From JBGPLJ01 sp963826145 (GTDB taxonomy: Bacteria; Pseudomonadota; Gammaproteobacteria; Steroidobacterales; Steroidobacteraceae), in the NCBI GenBank assembly GCA_963826145.1, contig CAWGVW010000002.1, forward strand, positions 1,687,111 to 1,751,110: a stretch of DNA of 64,000 nucleotides. The letters run 5' to 3'. Both the position numbers and the translations under genes were made by a program. Positions 38,614-51,319 of the stretch are shown piece by piece. Positions within the stretch are counted from its first letter, which is position 1; the number at the start of each line of letters is the position of its first letter. The notes beneath the pieces were generated by a model. It did not search any database and had not been told where the DNA came from. It saw only the letters and a program-made list of their open reading frames with translations.

Positions 38614-41034
<2,421 letters not shown>

Positions 41035-41226
41035 CTCGGTCCTCTTTCTGGGTGGAGGCAACATCGGCACGCGGATAGACGTGGCGTTGGACGATAGGCT
41101 GGGGGTCGGGGTTTACTTTGGCTCGGCGATCGGTAGGGGTCAGGGATTGGGGCTCAGGCCAAAGGCGCGGAAAATTGGTCGGGGTTGCCCGATTCCCTGG
41201 ATCCCAGATCCCCGATCCCCGAATCG
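41035..41226. other. intergenic, with GATCCCC-type tandem repeat
   Basis: No gene. At about 41197-41222 there are short repeated words (GGATCCCAGATCCCCGATCC type) like the other short tandem arrays. The likely promoter of the ADOP gene lies here, but no clear -35/-10 pair was found. Confidence 0.4.
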
Positions 41227-41728
41227 TCAGGCCCGCCGCCGCGGCATACTCAGATTCTTCCACTCAGCCGACCGTAAGTGCTTGGCCATGAAGACGATCT
41301 GGCCAACATGGTAGGCGTGGTGGGTCATCTGCCGGTCGAGCTGCGACAGGGCCGAAAGGGCTTCGCCGCGGACCCGGACCTCCTTTAGAAGATCGGCCGG
41401 ACCCAGGGCGTCGAGGGTCGGCGAAGAGACGCGCCCAACCGCTCTCCCAGTCGGCCATGATGGCCGCGCGGCCGGGATTCCCGTCGATCTCGAACTCCCC
41501 ATCGCGGTTGCGATCCGGCTTCTCGCCGTCGGTCGTGAGGAAGTCAGTGAACCGCGACCGGAGGTTCCCGGCCACGTGCTTCATGATGACCGCCAGGCTG
41601 TTCGACTCGACGTCGAGCGCGACGACGAGCTCGTCGTCTGGGACCTGCGCCACCGCGTCTTCGGCGAGCTTCTTCAGCTTCCGGAACTGCAGTCGGACGT
41701 CATCGAGATACGCCGTGGCGACATCCAT
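41227..41728 (-). CDS. DUF1572 / DinB-superfamily protein, one frameshift
   Basis: The N-terminal part MDVATAYLDDVRLQFRKLKK, with NSLAVIMKHVAGNLRSRFTD and DFLTTDGEKPDRNRDGEFE, is the DUF1572 (DinB-like) pattern. Near 41430 homology moves frame to TLDALGPADLLKEVRVRGEA, then LSALSQLDRQMTHHAYHVGQ, IVFMAKHLRSAEWKNLS and the stop at 41227. The putative metal-binding histidines (KHVAGN and HHAYHVGQ) are kept. Total about 165 residues. It lies 16 bp after the ParC/GyrA gene on the same strand. Function unknown. Confidence 0.8.
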
Positions 41729-41744
41729 CGCAGCACCTCACTCG

Positions 41745-44128
<2,384 letters not shown>

Positions 44129-44279
44129 CGAGTGTCCTCCGTTCGACTGAGGATAGCAGAGTGACCTGTCGCGGGCTTCGCGGAGTCACCGAAGCAGCTC
44201 TTCACATGCCCAGCAAGCAGACCACCGCCAAATTGGCGCGTGCGCCGCGGCCGGCTCTCTGTCATCCTCGTCAATCCAT

Positions 44280-45182
44280 ATGTTCCGATATCTCCACCTC
44301 GACGTCTTCACCGATCGCCGCTTCGAGGGCAATCAGCTCGCGGTGTTCCCCGAGCCGCAGGGACTGACCACGGAGGAGATGCAGCGCATCGCCAAGGAGA
44401 TGGCCTTCTCCGAATCGACGTTCATCTTCCCGCCCGAGCGCGGCGGCGACGTCCGGATGCGCATCTTCACGCCGGGCGAGGAACTGCCGATGGCCGGGCA
44501 CCCGACGATCGGCAGCACCTTTGCCCTGGCGATCGAAGGCACGATTCGTCCCGGCCAGGAGCGGTTCGTCTTCGAGCTGGGTGTCGGACCGACACCGGTA
44601 TCGCTCGAGTGGAACGAGACCGGGCTGGCGTTTGCCTGGATGACGCAGCCGTTGCCGACATTTGGTGCCGTCATCGCTGACCGCGACGCGCTCGCCTCGG
44701 CCGTCGGAGTCTCGGCCGCGGCTCTGATCGAAGGCAAGCCGATCCAGAGCGTCTCGTGCGGCGTGCCGTTTCTGTTTGTCCCGCTCGCGACCCGGGCGGC
44801 GGTCGACTCGGTCGCGATCGACCGGAAGGCGCTGGCAAAATGCGCGGCCGGCGCGGGACTTGCCGAGTTGCCGGTCTTCTTCTTCACGCCCGAGCGCGCG
44901 GGCACCGGTGAGGAAACCGTCTACAGCCGGATGCTGGCGCCGGGATTCGGCATCGCGGAGGACCCGGCGACCGGTGGCGCGAGCGGACCGCTGGGCTCGT
45001 ACCTGCTGCATCACAAGCTGGTCACGGCCGACGCGGCGCGGGGCATGTTGAGCCTTCAGGGAGTCGCGATGGGGCGCCCGAGCCGCATCCACATCTCGAT
45101 CGACAGCGAAGAGGACCGCATCACGCGCGTCCGCGTCGGCGGGGTGTCGGTGCTCGTAGGGCGAGGAGAGCTCTCGCTCTGA
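44280..45182 (+). CDS. PhzF-family isomerase/epimerase-like protein
   Basis: 300 residues, intact, two-hotdog-fold PhzF family. The N-terminus RYLHLDVFTDRRFEGNQLAV is diagnostic. Also present are FSESTFIF, with the catalytic Glu used by PhzF for proton transfer, and PGEELPMAGHPTIGSTFALA, and in the second half APGFGIAEDPATGGASGPLG. Outside phenazine clusters these proteins are mostly uncharacterised isomerases. No phenazine genes are nearby. It is divergent from parC. Confidence 0.88.
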   Translation: MFRYLHLDVFTDRRFEGNQLAVFPEPQGLTTEEMQRIAKEMAFSESTFIFPPERGGDVRMRIFTPGEELPMAGHPTIGSTFALAIEGTIRPGQERFVFELGVGPTPVSLEWNETGLAFAWMTQPLPTFGAVIADRDALASAVGVSAAALIEGKPIQSVSCGVPFLFVPLATRAAVDSVAIDRKALAKCAAGAGLAELPVFFFTPERAGTGEETVYSRMLAPGFGIAEDPATGGASGPLGSYLLHHKLVTADAARGMLSLQGVAMGRPSRIHISIDSEEDRITRVRVGGVSVLVGRGELSL

Positions 45183-45206
45183 GCCACGGACAATCGAACG
45201 GGGCGC

Positions 45207-45279
45207 TCAGAGCCTTCCCGGAGTCCGCCGAGAGCGCAGACAACCATGGCTCAGCGGGCTCGGCGGTCAGGGCCTGGAC
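45207..45279. repeat. degenerate copy of the CCAARAGCC inverted-repeat element
   Basis: AGAGCCTTCCCGGAG then CCGCCGAGAGCGCAGA resembles the left arm, and GGCTCGGCGGTCAGGGCCTG the right arm, of the copies at 14518 and 22126, with many changes. It lies between convergent genes (PhzF and the permuted ATP-grasp). Confidence 0.5.
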
Positions 45280-45340
45280 ATGCGACCGCGTTGTCATGCA
45301 CGATTGAGGCAGATCCCGGCAACAGGTGTGGCCGCGCGTG

Positions 45341-46684
45341 CTACTCGACGACGAAGGCCGGCACCTGGCCGCCGCCCGACGTGACGTTGGCGAGACCGGT
45401 CGCGCTCAACCGCGTGAGGTAGCCGCCCATGCGGCCGCGAAACAGGTACGGCGCCAGGTCCACCAGCATGTCGGTCATGGTGATGCGGCCCGTGGCATCG
45501 AACTGGGGGAAGATCTCGCGCCGGACGGGAATGCGCTCCTGCACGATCCACGTGCCGTAGGGGTCCTCGAGCGCGGATTCGAGGGCGGTGTCCCACTGGC
45601 CCTCGGTCATCTCCCACCCGAGGTTGACGCCCTTGCCGCCGTACTCGTCGTTCGGCTTGAGCACCAGATGCTCGCGCCAGGCGCGTGCGAGCGCCAGCAG
45701 ATCGCCACGCCAGTCGCCCTTCTGCGTCTCCACATCGTCGAGCACGCGCGTCCACGGAATGTGCGCCTGAATCACGGCGCGCTCGCTCGCGGAGAACAGC
45801 GATTCGTAGGCCGGATCGGTCAGCACGGCGAAGAACGCCTTCTTGTGCGCGAGCTTGCAGCGGAAGGAATTGGCCATGCAGACCGCCCGCGCGGCGCACG
45901 CGTCGACGAGGGCGCGGCATTCCAGGGGCTTGGCCAGGATGTCGTTGACGAGCACGCGCCGGTACACGAGGTCGATCTTCGTGCCCTGCGCGGTCAGGGC
46001 GCCGTTGGCGAACACGAGCTCGCGCGGATCGCAGACGATCGTCGGCACGCCCGCCGCGGTGAAGGCGTCGCGCAGGATCTCGAACTCGGTCCAGGTCGGC
46101 ACGTCCCGCCAGTCGACGATGGCCATCGTCGGGGGCGTGGCGGTGCCACCCCACTCGTGGTAGCTCGCCATGAGCGCCCCGAGGAGCGCGTCGATGACCT
46201 TGTGGAACCGGACCTGACGCGTCGCGCGGAAGCGTCCCATGGCGGCCGTCGCGTCGAAGAGCTCGCACAGCCGCTGCGTGTAGCCGATGCCGGCCGGCGA
46301 CTCGGCGTTGTACTCGGCGAAGTAGAGGGCGTCGGGCAGCAGAAACGCGTCGAGGCGCGAGGTCGTGCTGGCTGTCGGATACCCGGGCTCGATGTCGACG
46401 AGCGCGTCCTCGGCCTCGGTCATGCCGAGCTGGTCGTAGATGTCGTCGGACTCGAACGCGGCGCGGATCACGCGCTCGCCGAGGAGCGCGATCGTCTCGG
46501 CCGCGACGCGGATGCGCGCTTCGTCAGCGGCGGTCAGAAAGAACGGCCGCAGGAACGGACAATGGACACGCTGACCGAAGGTCAGCTTCTTCGCGCGCAT
46601 CGACGCGGCGAACGCGGTCGTGAACCGCGGCGTCAGTTCTTCGTCCGGCCGGAGCAGCGCGTGCCAGTCGCCAATGAGATCCAT
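45341..46684 (-). CDS. circularly permuted ATP-grasp protein
   Basis: 447 residues, intact. Features of the circularly permuted ATP-grasp group: YFAEYNAESPAGIGYTQRLC in the N-terminal half (acidic metal ligand and Asn), KIDLVYRRVLVNDILAKP, and the late nucleotide-binding block HLVLKPNDEYGGKGVNLGWE with the Lys and glycine loop, then GTWIVQERIPVRRE. Such proteins form amide bonds with acyl-phosphate intermediates. It is the last of three minus-strand genes with an ordinary ATP-grasp and a GCS2-type ligase, together suggesting synthesis of a small peptide-like or glutamyl-conjugated metabolite. Product unknown. Confidence 0.75.
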   Translation of the reverse strand: MDLIGDWHALLRPDEELTPRFTTAFAASMRAKKLTFGQRVHCPFLRPFFLTAADEARIRVAAETIALLGERVIRAAFESDDIYDQLGMTEAEDALVDIEPGYPTASTTSRLDAFLLPDALYFAEYNAESPAGIGYTQRLCELFDATAAMGRFRATRQVRFHKVIDALLGALMASYHEWGGTATPPTMAIVDWRDVPTWTEFEILRDAFTAAGVPTIVCDPRELVFANGALTAQGTKIDLVYRRVLVNDILAKPLECRALVDACAARAVCMANSFRCKLAHKKAFFAVLTDPAYESLFSASERAVIQAHIPWTRVLDDVETQKGDWRGDLLALARAWREHLVLKPNDEYGGKGVNLGWEMTEGQWDTALESALEDPYGTWIVQERIPVRREIFPQFDATGRITMTDMLVDLAPYLFRGRMGGYLTRLSATGLANVTSGGGQVPAFVVE

Positions 46685-46703
46685 GGTCGAGCTCGTCGGG
46701 AAA

Positions 46704-47694
46704 TCAGGGAAGGCCGGGAGCGCCGGTAAAGCCCGAGGCCGGACCGATCCCGAGCATCTCTTCCCACCGCGGCCAGCACTGCGCGGGATGACCGTTCAGC
46801 GCGCGATCGACGACGAGGTGCGCCATCTTCTCGACGACGTGCGAGAAGTAGAACGGGGTGATGCGATCGCGTTCGAAGTCCGGCGCCGGATTGAGGTAGT
46901 CGATGGCGTAGGGCACGCCGTCCTGGACCGCGAACTCGATCGTGTTCATCTCGTACCCGAGCGCCAGGTTGATGAGCTGCGCATCGCGGACCACGCGCGA
47001 GCCGACCTCCGCCGACAGGTACTCGTGCTCGACGAGGTACTTGCGCTCGCGCGGGTCGTAGGCCACCGGCGTGATGTCGGTCTTGCCGAAGGTGAAGCAG
47101 CGGACGTAGTGATCGAAGTTGATGAACTGCTGCAGCGTCATGCAGTACGGCGCCGTGCGATCGTAGGCCTCGAGCAGCTCGCGCTTGTCCGCGACCTTGT
47201 AGACATGCTTCCAGCCGCCGCCTGAGTAGGGCTTGAGGATCGCCGGGCGGCCGACGTAGTCGAGCAGCGCGTCCCAGTCGATCGGATAGACCAGGTTGTG
47301 CAGCGACTCCGCCGTGAGATCGATGTCGGCCGGGTATCCCTTCTGCGGCAGCAGCACGGTTCTGGGAATGGCGACGCCGAGCTTGGCCATCACCGAGTAG
47401 TTGAAGTACTTGTCGTCGGCCGTCCACCAGAACGGGTTGTTGATGACGTAGGTGCCCTGCAGCACGGCGTGCTTCATCGCGCCGCGGTAGTACTCGACCT
47501 CGTGCGAGATGCGATCGACGATCACGCGATAGCGCGCCTGCTCGTCCATCTTCGTGCCGCCGAGCCGTCACCATCTGGCCGGTGATGCCGTGCGGCGCCC
47601 CGAGCTCGTCCACGCGCTGGATGAACGCGGGCGGAAAGCTGTGCTCCCGGCCGCAGAGAAGTCCGACGACCTGTGGTGCCCGCTGCTGCTGCAT
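46704..47694 (-). CDS. ATP-grasp ligase, one frameshift
   Basis: The N-terminus MQQQRAPQVVGLLCGREHSF (start 47694) runs to about 47553, where the frame changes into DEQARYRVIVDRISHEVEYY. The ATP-grasp core follows: VINNPFWWTADDKYFNYSVM, RPAILKPYSGGGWKHVYKVA (nucleotide-binding Lys and glycine loop), and the metal site GYEMNTIEFAVQDGVPYAID, then YLNPAPDFE. About 330 residues in all. Of RimK/D-Ala-D-Ala-ligase type in plan, but not close to either. Stop and start are spaced 19 bp from the permuted ATP-grasp gene, so they are an operon. Confidence 0.78.
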
Positions 47695-47872
47695 GATTGA
47701 TCTTTCCCGAGGGGCTTCGCCCCTCGGACTCCCCTACACGCTCTCTCGCGCGCCGCTTCGTCGGCGCGCTCCGTGTCGTGTCTATGAGACAGCGTCTATC
47801 TCTGACGAAGCGACGTGTCCGTGTTGTCCGTGGCCCATCTGACTGTGCCTGCTCGCGGATTCTGTCTCCGTG
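47695..47872. other. intergenic stretch with two strong GC hairpins
   Basis: Between the GCS2-type and ATP-grasp genes are two perfect hairpins: CCGAGGGGC-TTC-GCCCCTCGG (47707-47727) and GCGCGCCG-CTTCGT-CGGCGCGC (47748-47769). Neither has a U-tract on the minus strand. They may attenuate or stabilise the cluster mRNA. Confidence 0.55.
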
Positions 47873-48973
47873 TCAGTCCACGCCCTCCCGCGTCTGCCGG
47901 ATGACGTGATGGACGACCGCCTTGAGGTCGCCCGTCTGGCGGAACACCGCCAGCTGCTGATCGGCGCTCGTGCCCTCGCTGAGCACGGTATGGACATGCT
48001 CCACGGCCCGCCGGCTCCCCAGATCGTCGACGACGTCGTCGATGAACTCGAGTAGCTCGACCGCGAGGTCGCGCATCGGCACTTCCGCGCGGCGGCCGAA
48101 GTCGATGAGCTTGCCGTCGAGTCCGTAGCGCGCGGCGCGCCACTTGTTCTCTTCGATGAGCGCGCGCCGGTAGAGCCGAAAGCCCTGGTTGCGAATGCGC
48201 AGGCGGTAGAGCTTGACCACGATGGCCTGGACCAGCGCGCCGAGCATGACCGCCGTCTCCGGCCGCGTCGGCACGTCGCAGACGCGGAACTCGAGCGTCC
48301 CGAACGTCGGATGCGGCCTGACGTCCCACCAGATCTTCTTCGCATCGTCGATGCTGTGCAGATCGACGAGCAGCTGGATGTAGTTCTCGTACTCGCTCCA
48401 GGAGTCGAAGTGATCGGGGACGCCGGTGCGCGGGAAGCGGCGAAAGATGGTCGTGCGGTACGACTTCAGCCCCGTGTCGCGCCCCATCCAGAACGGCGAG
48501 CTGGTCGAGAGCGCGAGCAAGTGCGGCAGGAAGTAGCGCACTTCGTTCATCAGATCGATCATGACCGACCGATCCGGCAGGCCGACGTGCACGTGCAGGC
48601 CGAAGATCAGGAGCGACCGCGCCAGCTGCTGCAGCTCCTCGACGATGTTGTCGTAGCGGACGCCGGGCGAGATGATCTGGTCTTCCCAGCGCGAGAAGGG
48701 ATGCGTGCCCGCCGCCGCTACCGCCAGGCCGACGCGCTCGGCGGCGTTCGCCAGCTCCCGCCGGTTGCGATAGATCTCCTCGCGCAGCTCGCTGACGTCG
48801 GCGCAGATCTTCGTGCCGACCTCGACGATCGACTGGTGCATCTCGCGCTTGATCTGATCGCCGAGCATCGGCCCGCTCGACGCCAGGAGCTCGGACACGT
48901 GCGACCGCAAGTCTCCGCTCTGGGGGTCGACGATCTGGAATTCCTCCTCGACGCCGAGGGTAAAGCGATGCAC
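47873..48973 (-). CDS. YbdK-type carboxylate-amine ligase (GCS2 family)
   Basis: 366 residues, intact. Glutamate-cysteine ligase type 2 fold. FTLGVEEEFQIVDP at the N-terminus has the metal-binding glutamates; FGLHVHVGLPDR and TLEFRVCDVPTRPETAVMLG (second metal/substrate site) are family marks. YbdK in E. coli has weak gamma-glutamyl-cysteine ligase activity; homologues in clusters with ATP-grasp genes use unknown amines. First gene of the three-gene cluster on the minus strand. Its start abuts the left tandem array of the IVP element. Confidence 0.88.
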   Translation of the reverse strand: MHRFTLGVEEEFQIVDPQSGDLRSHVSELLASSGPMLGDQIKREMHQSIVEVGTKICADVSELREEIYRNRRELANAAERVGLAVAAAGTHPFSRWEDQIISPGVRYDNIVEELQQLARSLLIFGLHVHVGLPDRSVMIDLMNEVRYFLPHLLALSTSSPFWMGRDTGLKSYRTTIFRRFPRTGVPDHFDSWSEYENYIQLLVDLHSIDDAKKIWWDVRPHPTFGTLEFRVCDVPTRPETAVMLGALVQAIVVKLYRLRIRNQGFRLYRRALIEENKWRAARYGLDGKLIDFGRRAEVPMRDLAVELLEFIDDVVDDLGSRRAVEHVHTVLSEGTSADQQLAVFRQTGDLKAVVHHVIRQTREGVD

Positions 48974-48989
48974 GAGGGTGATGATACTT

Positions 48990-49163
48990 CAGTCGTTAGT
49001 CGGGAGTCGGGAGTCGGGAGTCACAGTCCTCAGTCTCAGTCGTCAGTCGGAGTCGTCAGTCCGAGTCGTCAGTCCCAGTCGTCAGTCCCAGTCGTCAGTC
49101 CGAGTCGTCAGTCCGGGTCGTCAGTCCGAGTCGTCAGTCCCAGTCGTCAGTCCGAGTCGTCAG
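48990..49163 (+). repeat. left tandem array, 13-nt units (AGTCGTCAGTCCG)
   Basis: Begins with 7-nt units (AGTCGGG) and then about nine 13-nt units AGTCGTCAGTCCG/AGTCGTCAGTCCC. It is the reverse complement of the array at 49641-49724, so the two flank the four-helix-bundle gene in inverted orientation. Confidence 0.92.
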
Positions 49164-49219
49164 CCGGTGGCGGCCCTGCTGGAGCACGTGGCATCCCCGA
49201 TGCAATACAGGAGGGAAAC

Positions 49220-49684
49220 ATGGCCCAGCGGGTGGAAGATCTGAAAGTTTGGCAACGTGCTCGGGAGTTTAGGGTGGCAGTTAATGCGATCATCGGCCGG
49301 CCGGGCTTCCAGCGGGATCGGCGATTGCGGGAACAATTGGAGGATGCTGCGGACTCGGTCATTTCGAACATCGCCGAGGGCTTTACCCAACCGACCGACC
49401 GGGCGTTTGCGCGATACCTGTTCACCTCCAAGGCCTCGAACGCGGAGGCTAGAACGAGACTGTTACTGGCGTCCGACAAGGGCTACATCACGCCGGACGA
49501 GTTCGCCTCCTGCAACGAAATCGCGGACGAGGTCGCACGGATGACAACCGGGTTGATCAAGTATCTGGTCAGAAGCGACCGCCGCGACCGTGGGCTGGGC
49601 CCAGCGCAGCGGCCGAGAGCCGATAGGAGCCCCGGCCTGCGACTGAGACTCGGACTGACGACTCGGACTGACGACTCGGACTGA
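49220..49684 (+). CDS. four-helix-bundle protein, IVP/S23 family
   Basis: 154 residues; typical family members are about 115-125. Starts MAQRVEDLKVWQRAREFRVA, with the 'LxVWQ.A' motif, then LREQLEDAADSVISNIAEGF and LFTSKASNAEARTRLLLASD (conserved NIAEG and S.AE patterns of TIGR02436). GGAGGG lies about 6 nt before the ATG. The extra C-terminus (LRLRLGLTTRTDDSD) is encoded by the right tandem array, which also supplies the stop at 49682-49684. Family members were first found in intervening sequences of 23S rRNA genes and are related to the Avd protein of diversity-generating retroelements. Their biochemical role is unproven; a nucleic-acid-binding pentamer is known for Avd. Confidence 0.9.
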   Translation: MAQRVEDLKVWQRAREFRVAVNAIIGRPGFQRDRRLREQLEDAADSVISNIAEGFTQPTDRAFARYLFTSKASNAEARTRLLLASDKGYITPDEFASCNEIADEVARMTTGLIKYLVRSDRRDRGLGPAQRPRADRSPGLRLRLGLTTRTDDSD

Positions 49685-49724
49685 CGACTGTGACTGACGA
49701 CTGCCGACTGCCGACTGACGACTG
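49641..49724 (-). repeat. right tandem array, inverse of the left array
   Basis: Units CGGACTGACGACT and shorter ACTGCCG/ACTGACG words are the reverse complement of the 48990-49163 array. It carries the stop of the IVP gene and the putative GTG start (49690) of the next gene. Confidence 0.92.
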
Positions 49725-51249
49725 GCTCATCGACGCCGCCCACTTCCCCGGCGGCCACGCCGCCGGCGTCGTCTTTCCGCGCTACGACCGCCGATGTCGT
49801 CGACGTCCTGGGCAGCTCGGCGTCCGGTTCTGCCCGTAGGCGCCCAATCCAGCCTGACCGGCGGCGCGACGCCGATGGGGGAAACGATTCTCGCCACCAC
49901 GAAGATGACGCGCATCATCGACGTCGGGCCGGGCCTCGATCACGGTGGAGCCCGGCGTCACGGTCGCGGCGATCCAGGAACGGCTCACTGACGCCGGCGC
50001 GTGGTTTCCGCCGGCGCCCACGTTCACCGGCGCGTTCGCCGGCGGCATCGTCGCGACCAACGCCGCCGGGGCGGCGACCTTCAAGTACGGCAGCACGCGC
50101 GACTGGGTCGAGGCGGTGACGGTCGTGCTCGCCGACGGCACGGTGCTCGACTTGCGCCGTGGGGCGCAGCGGGCCGAGCATGGCCGTTTCGAGATCGAAA
50201 CGGCGAGCGGGCGCGTGTTCGTGCCGGTGCCGACCTATCGGATGCCGGACGTCGCGAAGCGATCCGCGGGATATCACGCCGCGCCGGGCATGGACCTCAT
50301 CGATCTCTTCATCGGGTCGGAAGGCACGCTCGGCGTCATCACACGAGATCTCCTTCCGAACGCTGTCCCCGGCGCCGAACATCGTGCTCGCGTGGATTCC
50401 GTGCGCGGCCGAGGCGCAGGGACTCGCGCTCGTCGCAGGCTCTGCGCGACGCGTCGATCGAGACGCGGCGGACGGGCGCCGCGGACGGAGTCGACGCCTG
50501 CGCCATCGAGCACATGGACCGGCGGTCGCTCGAGATTCTCCGGGAGGACGGCGCGAACACGCGCCACAACGTCTCGATACCCGACGGGACCGAGCTCGCG
50601 CTGCTCGTGCAGCTGGAGCTCAGCGCCGGGACCGACGCCGCGCAGGCGTTCGAGCAGATTCAGGCGTCGCTCGGAAGCACGACGCCCGGACAGCCCGCTC
50701 GGACAGTTCTGCCGCCTGCTGGAGCGCGCCGGCGTCCTCGCGGACACCGAGCTGGCGCTCCCGCACGACCGGCGGCGCGCGGCGGATTTCCTCGCCGTTC
50801 GCGAAGCCGTGCCCGCGGGCGTGAACCAGCGCATCAGCACTGCCAAGCGAACGCTCGATGCCCGAATCGAGAAGACCGCCGGCGACATGGTCGTGCCCTT
50901 CGAGCGGTGCGGCGAGATGATGGCCATCTACCGCCAGGGCTTCGAGTCGCGCGGGCTCGACTACGCGATCTGGGGCCATCTGTCGGACGGTAACGTCCAC
51001 CCCAACGTCATCCCGCGCTCCTACGACGACGTGGTCAAGGGTAAGGAAGCCATGCTGGAGTTCGGGCGGCACGTCGCCCGGCTCGGCGGCTGCCCGCTCG
51101 CCGAGCACGGCGTCGGGAGGAACCCGGTCAAGCAGGCGCTGCTGCGACAGCTTTACGGCGATGCCGGCATTTCCGAGATGCGCGCCGTCAAACACGCACT
51201 CGATCCTGGGAATCGGCTCGCGCCGGGAGTAATCTTCCCCACAAGCTAG
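49690..51249 (+). CDS. FAD-linked oxidase (glycolate/lactate oxidase GlcD-like), frame-broken
   Basis: The N-terminus from a GTG in the repeat array gives VTDDCRLPTDDWLIDAAHFP, then GGHAAGVVFP, an FAD-binding type 4 start. The PP-loop region VGAQSSLTGGATPMGETILA and TAPTFTGAF-like segment GAFAGGIVATNAAGAATFKYG, then FIGSEGTLGVITRDLLP, are diagnostic. The C-terminal domain has YAIWGHLSDGNVHPNVIPRS and LAEHGVGRNPVKQALL, with histidines of the alpha-hydroxyacid oxidase C-domain. Frames change at about 49795, 49938, 50380, 50445 and 50700. Probable D-2-hydroxyacid dehydrogenase; substrate unknown. Confidence 0.8.
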
Positions 51250-51285
51250 CGAGTGGCAGTGCACGCGTCACCGGCGGGTCCGGCG

Positions 51286-51303
51286 CCAAGAGGGCTCTTG
51301 GAC
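51286..51303. repeat. minimal palindrome of the CCAARAGCC element
   Basis: CCAAGAGGGCTCTTGGAC consists of just the outer ends of the element arms joined together, as if the middle had been deleted. It lies about 17 bp before the formate dehydrogenase start. Confidence 0.65.
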
Positions 51304-51319
51304 ACAGAGGTTGTGAACC

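Noticed and set aside
47707..47769. Rho-independent terminators between the ligase genes
   Set aside because: The stems are strong but lack a following U-tract on the transcribed strand.
45341..48973. A glutathione biosynthesis operon
   Set aside because: The GCS2 and ATP-grasp proteins resemble YbdK and general ATP-grasp ligases rather than GshA/GshB fusions, and a permuted ATP-grasp is not part of that pathway.
48990..49163. A CRISPR array
   Set aside because: Units are 13 nt, directly abutting, with no unique spacers and no cas genes.
49220..49684. A diversity-generating retroelement (because IVP is related to Avd)
   Set aside because: No reverse transcriptase, template repeat or variable repeat was seen nearby.
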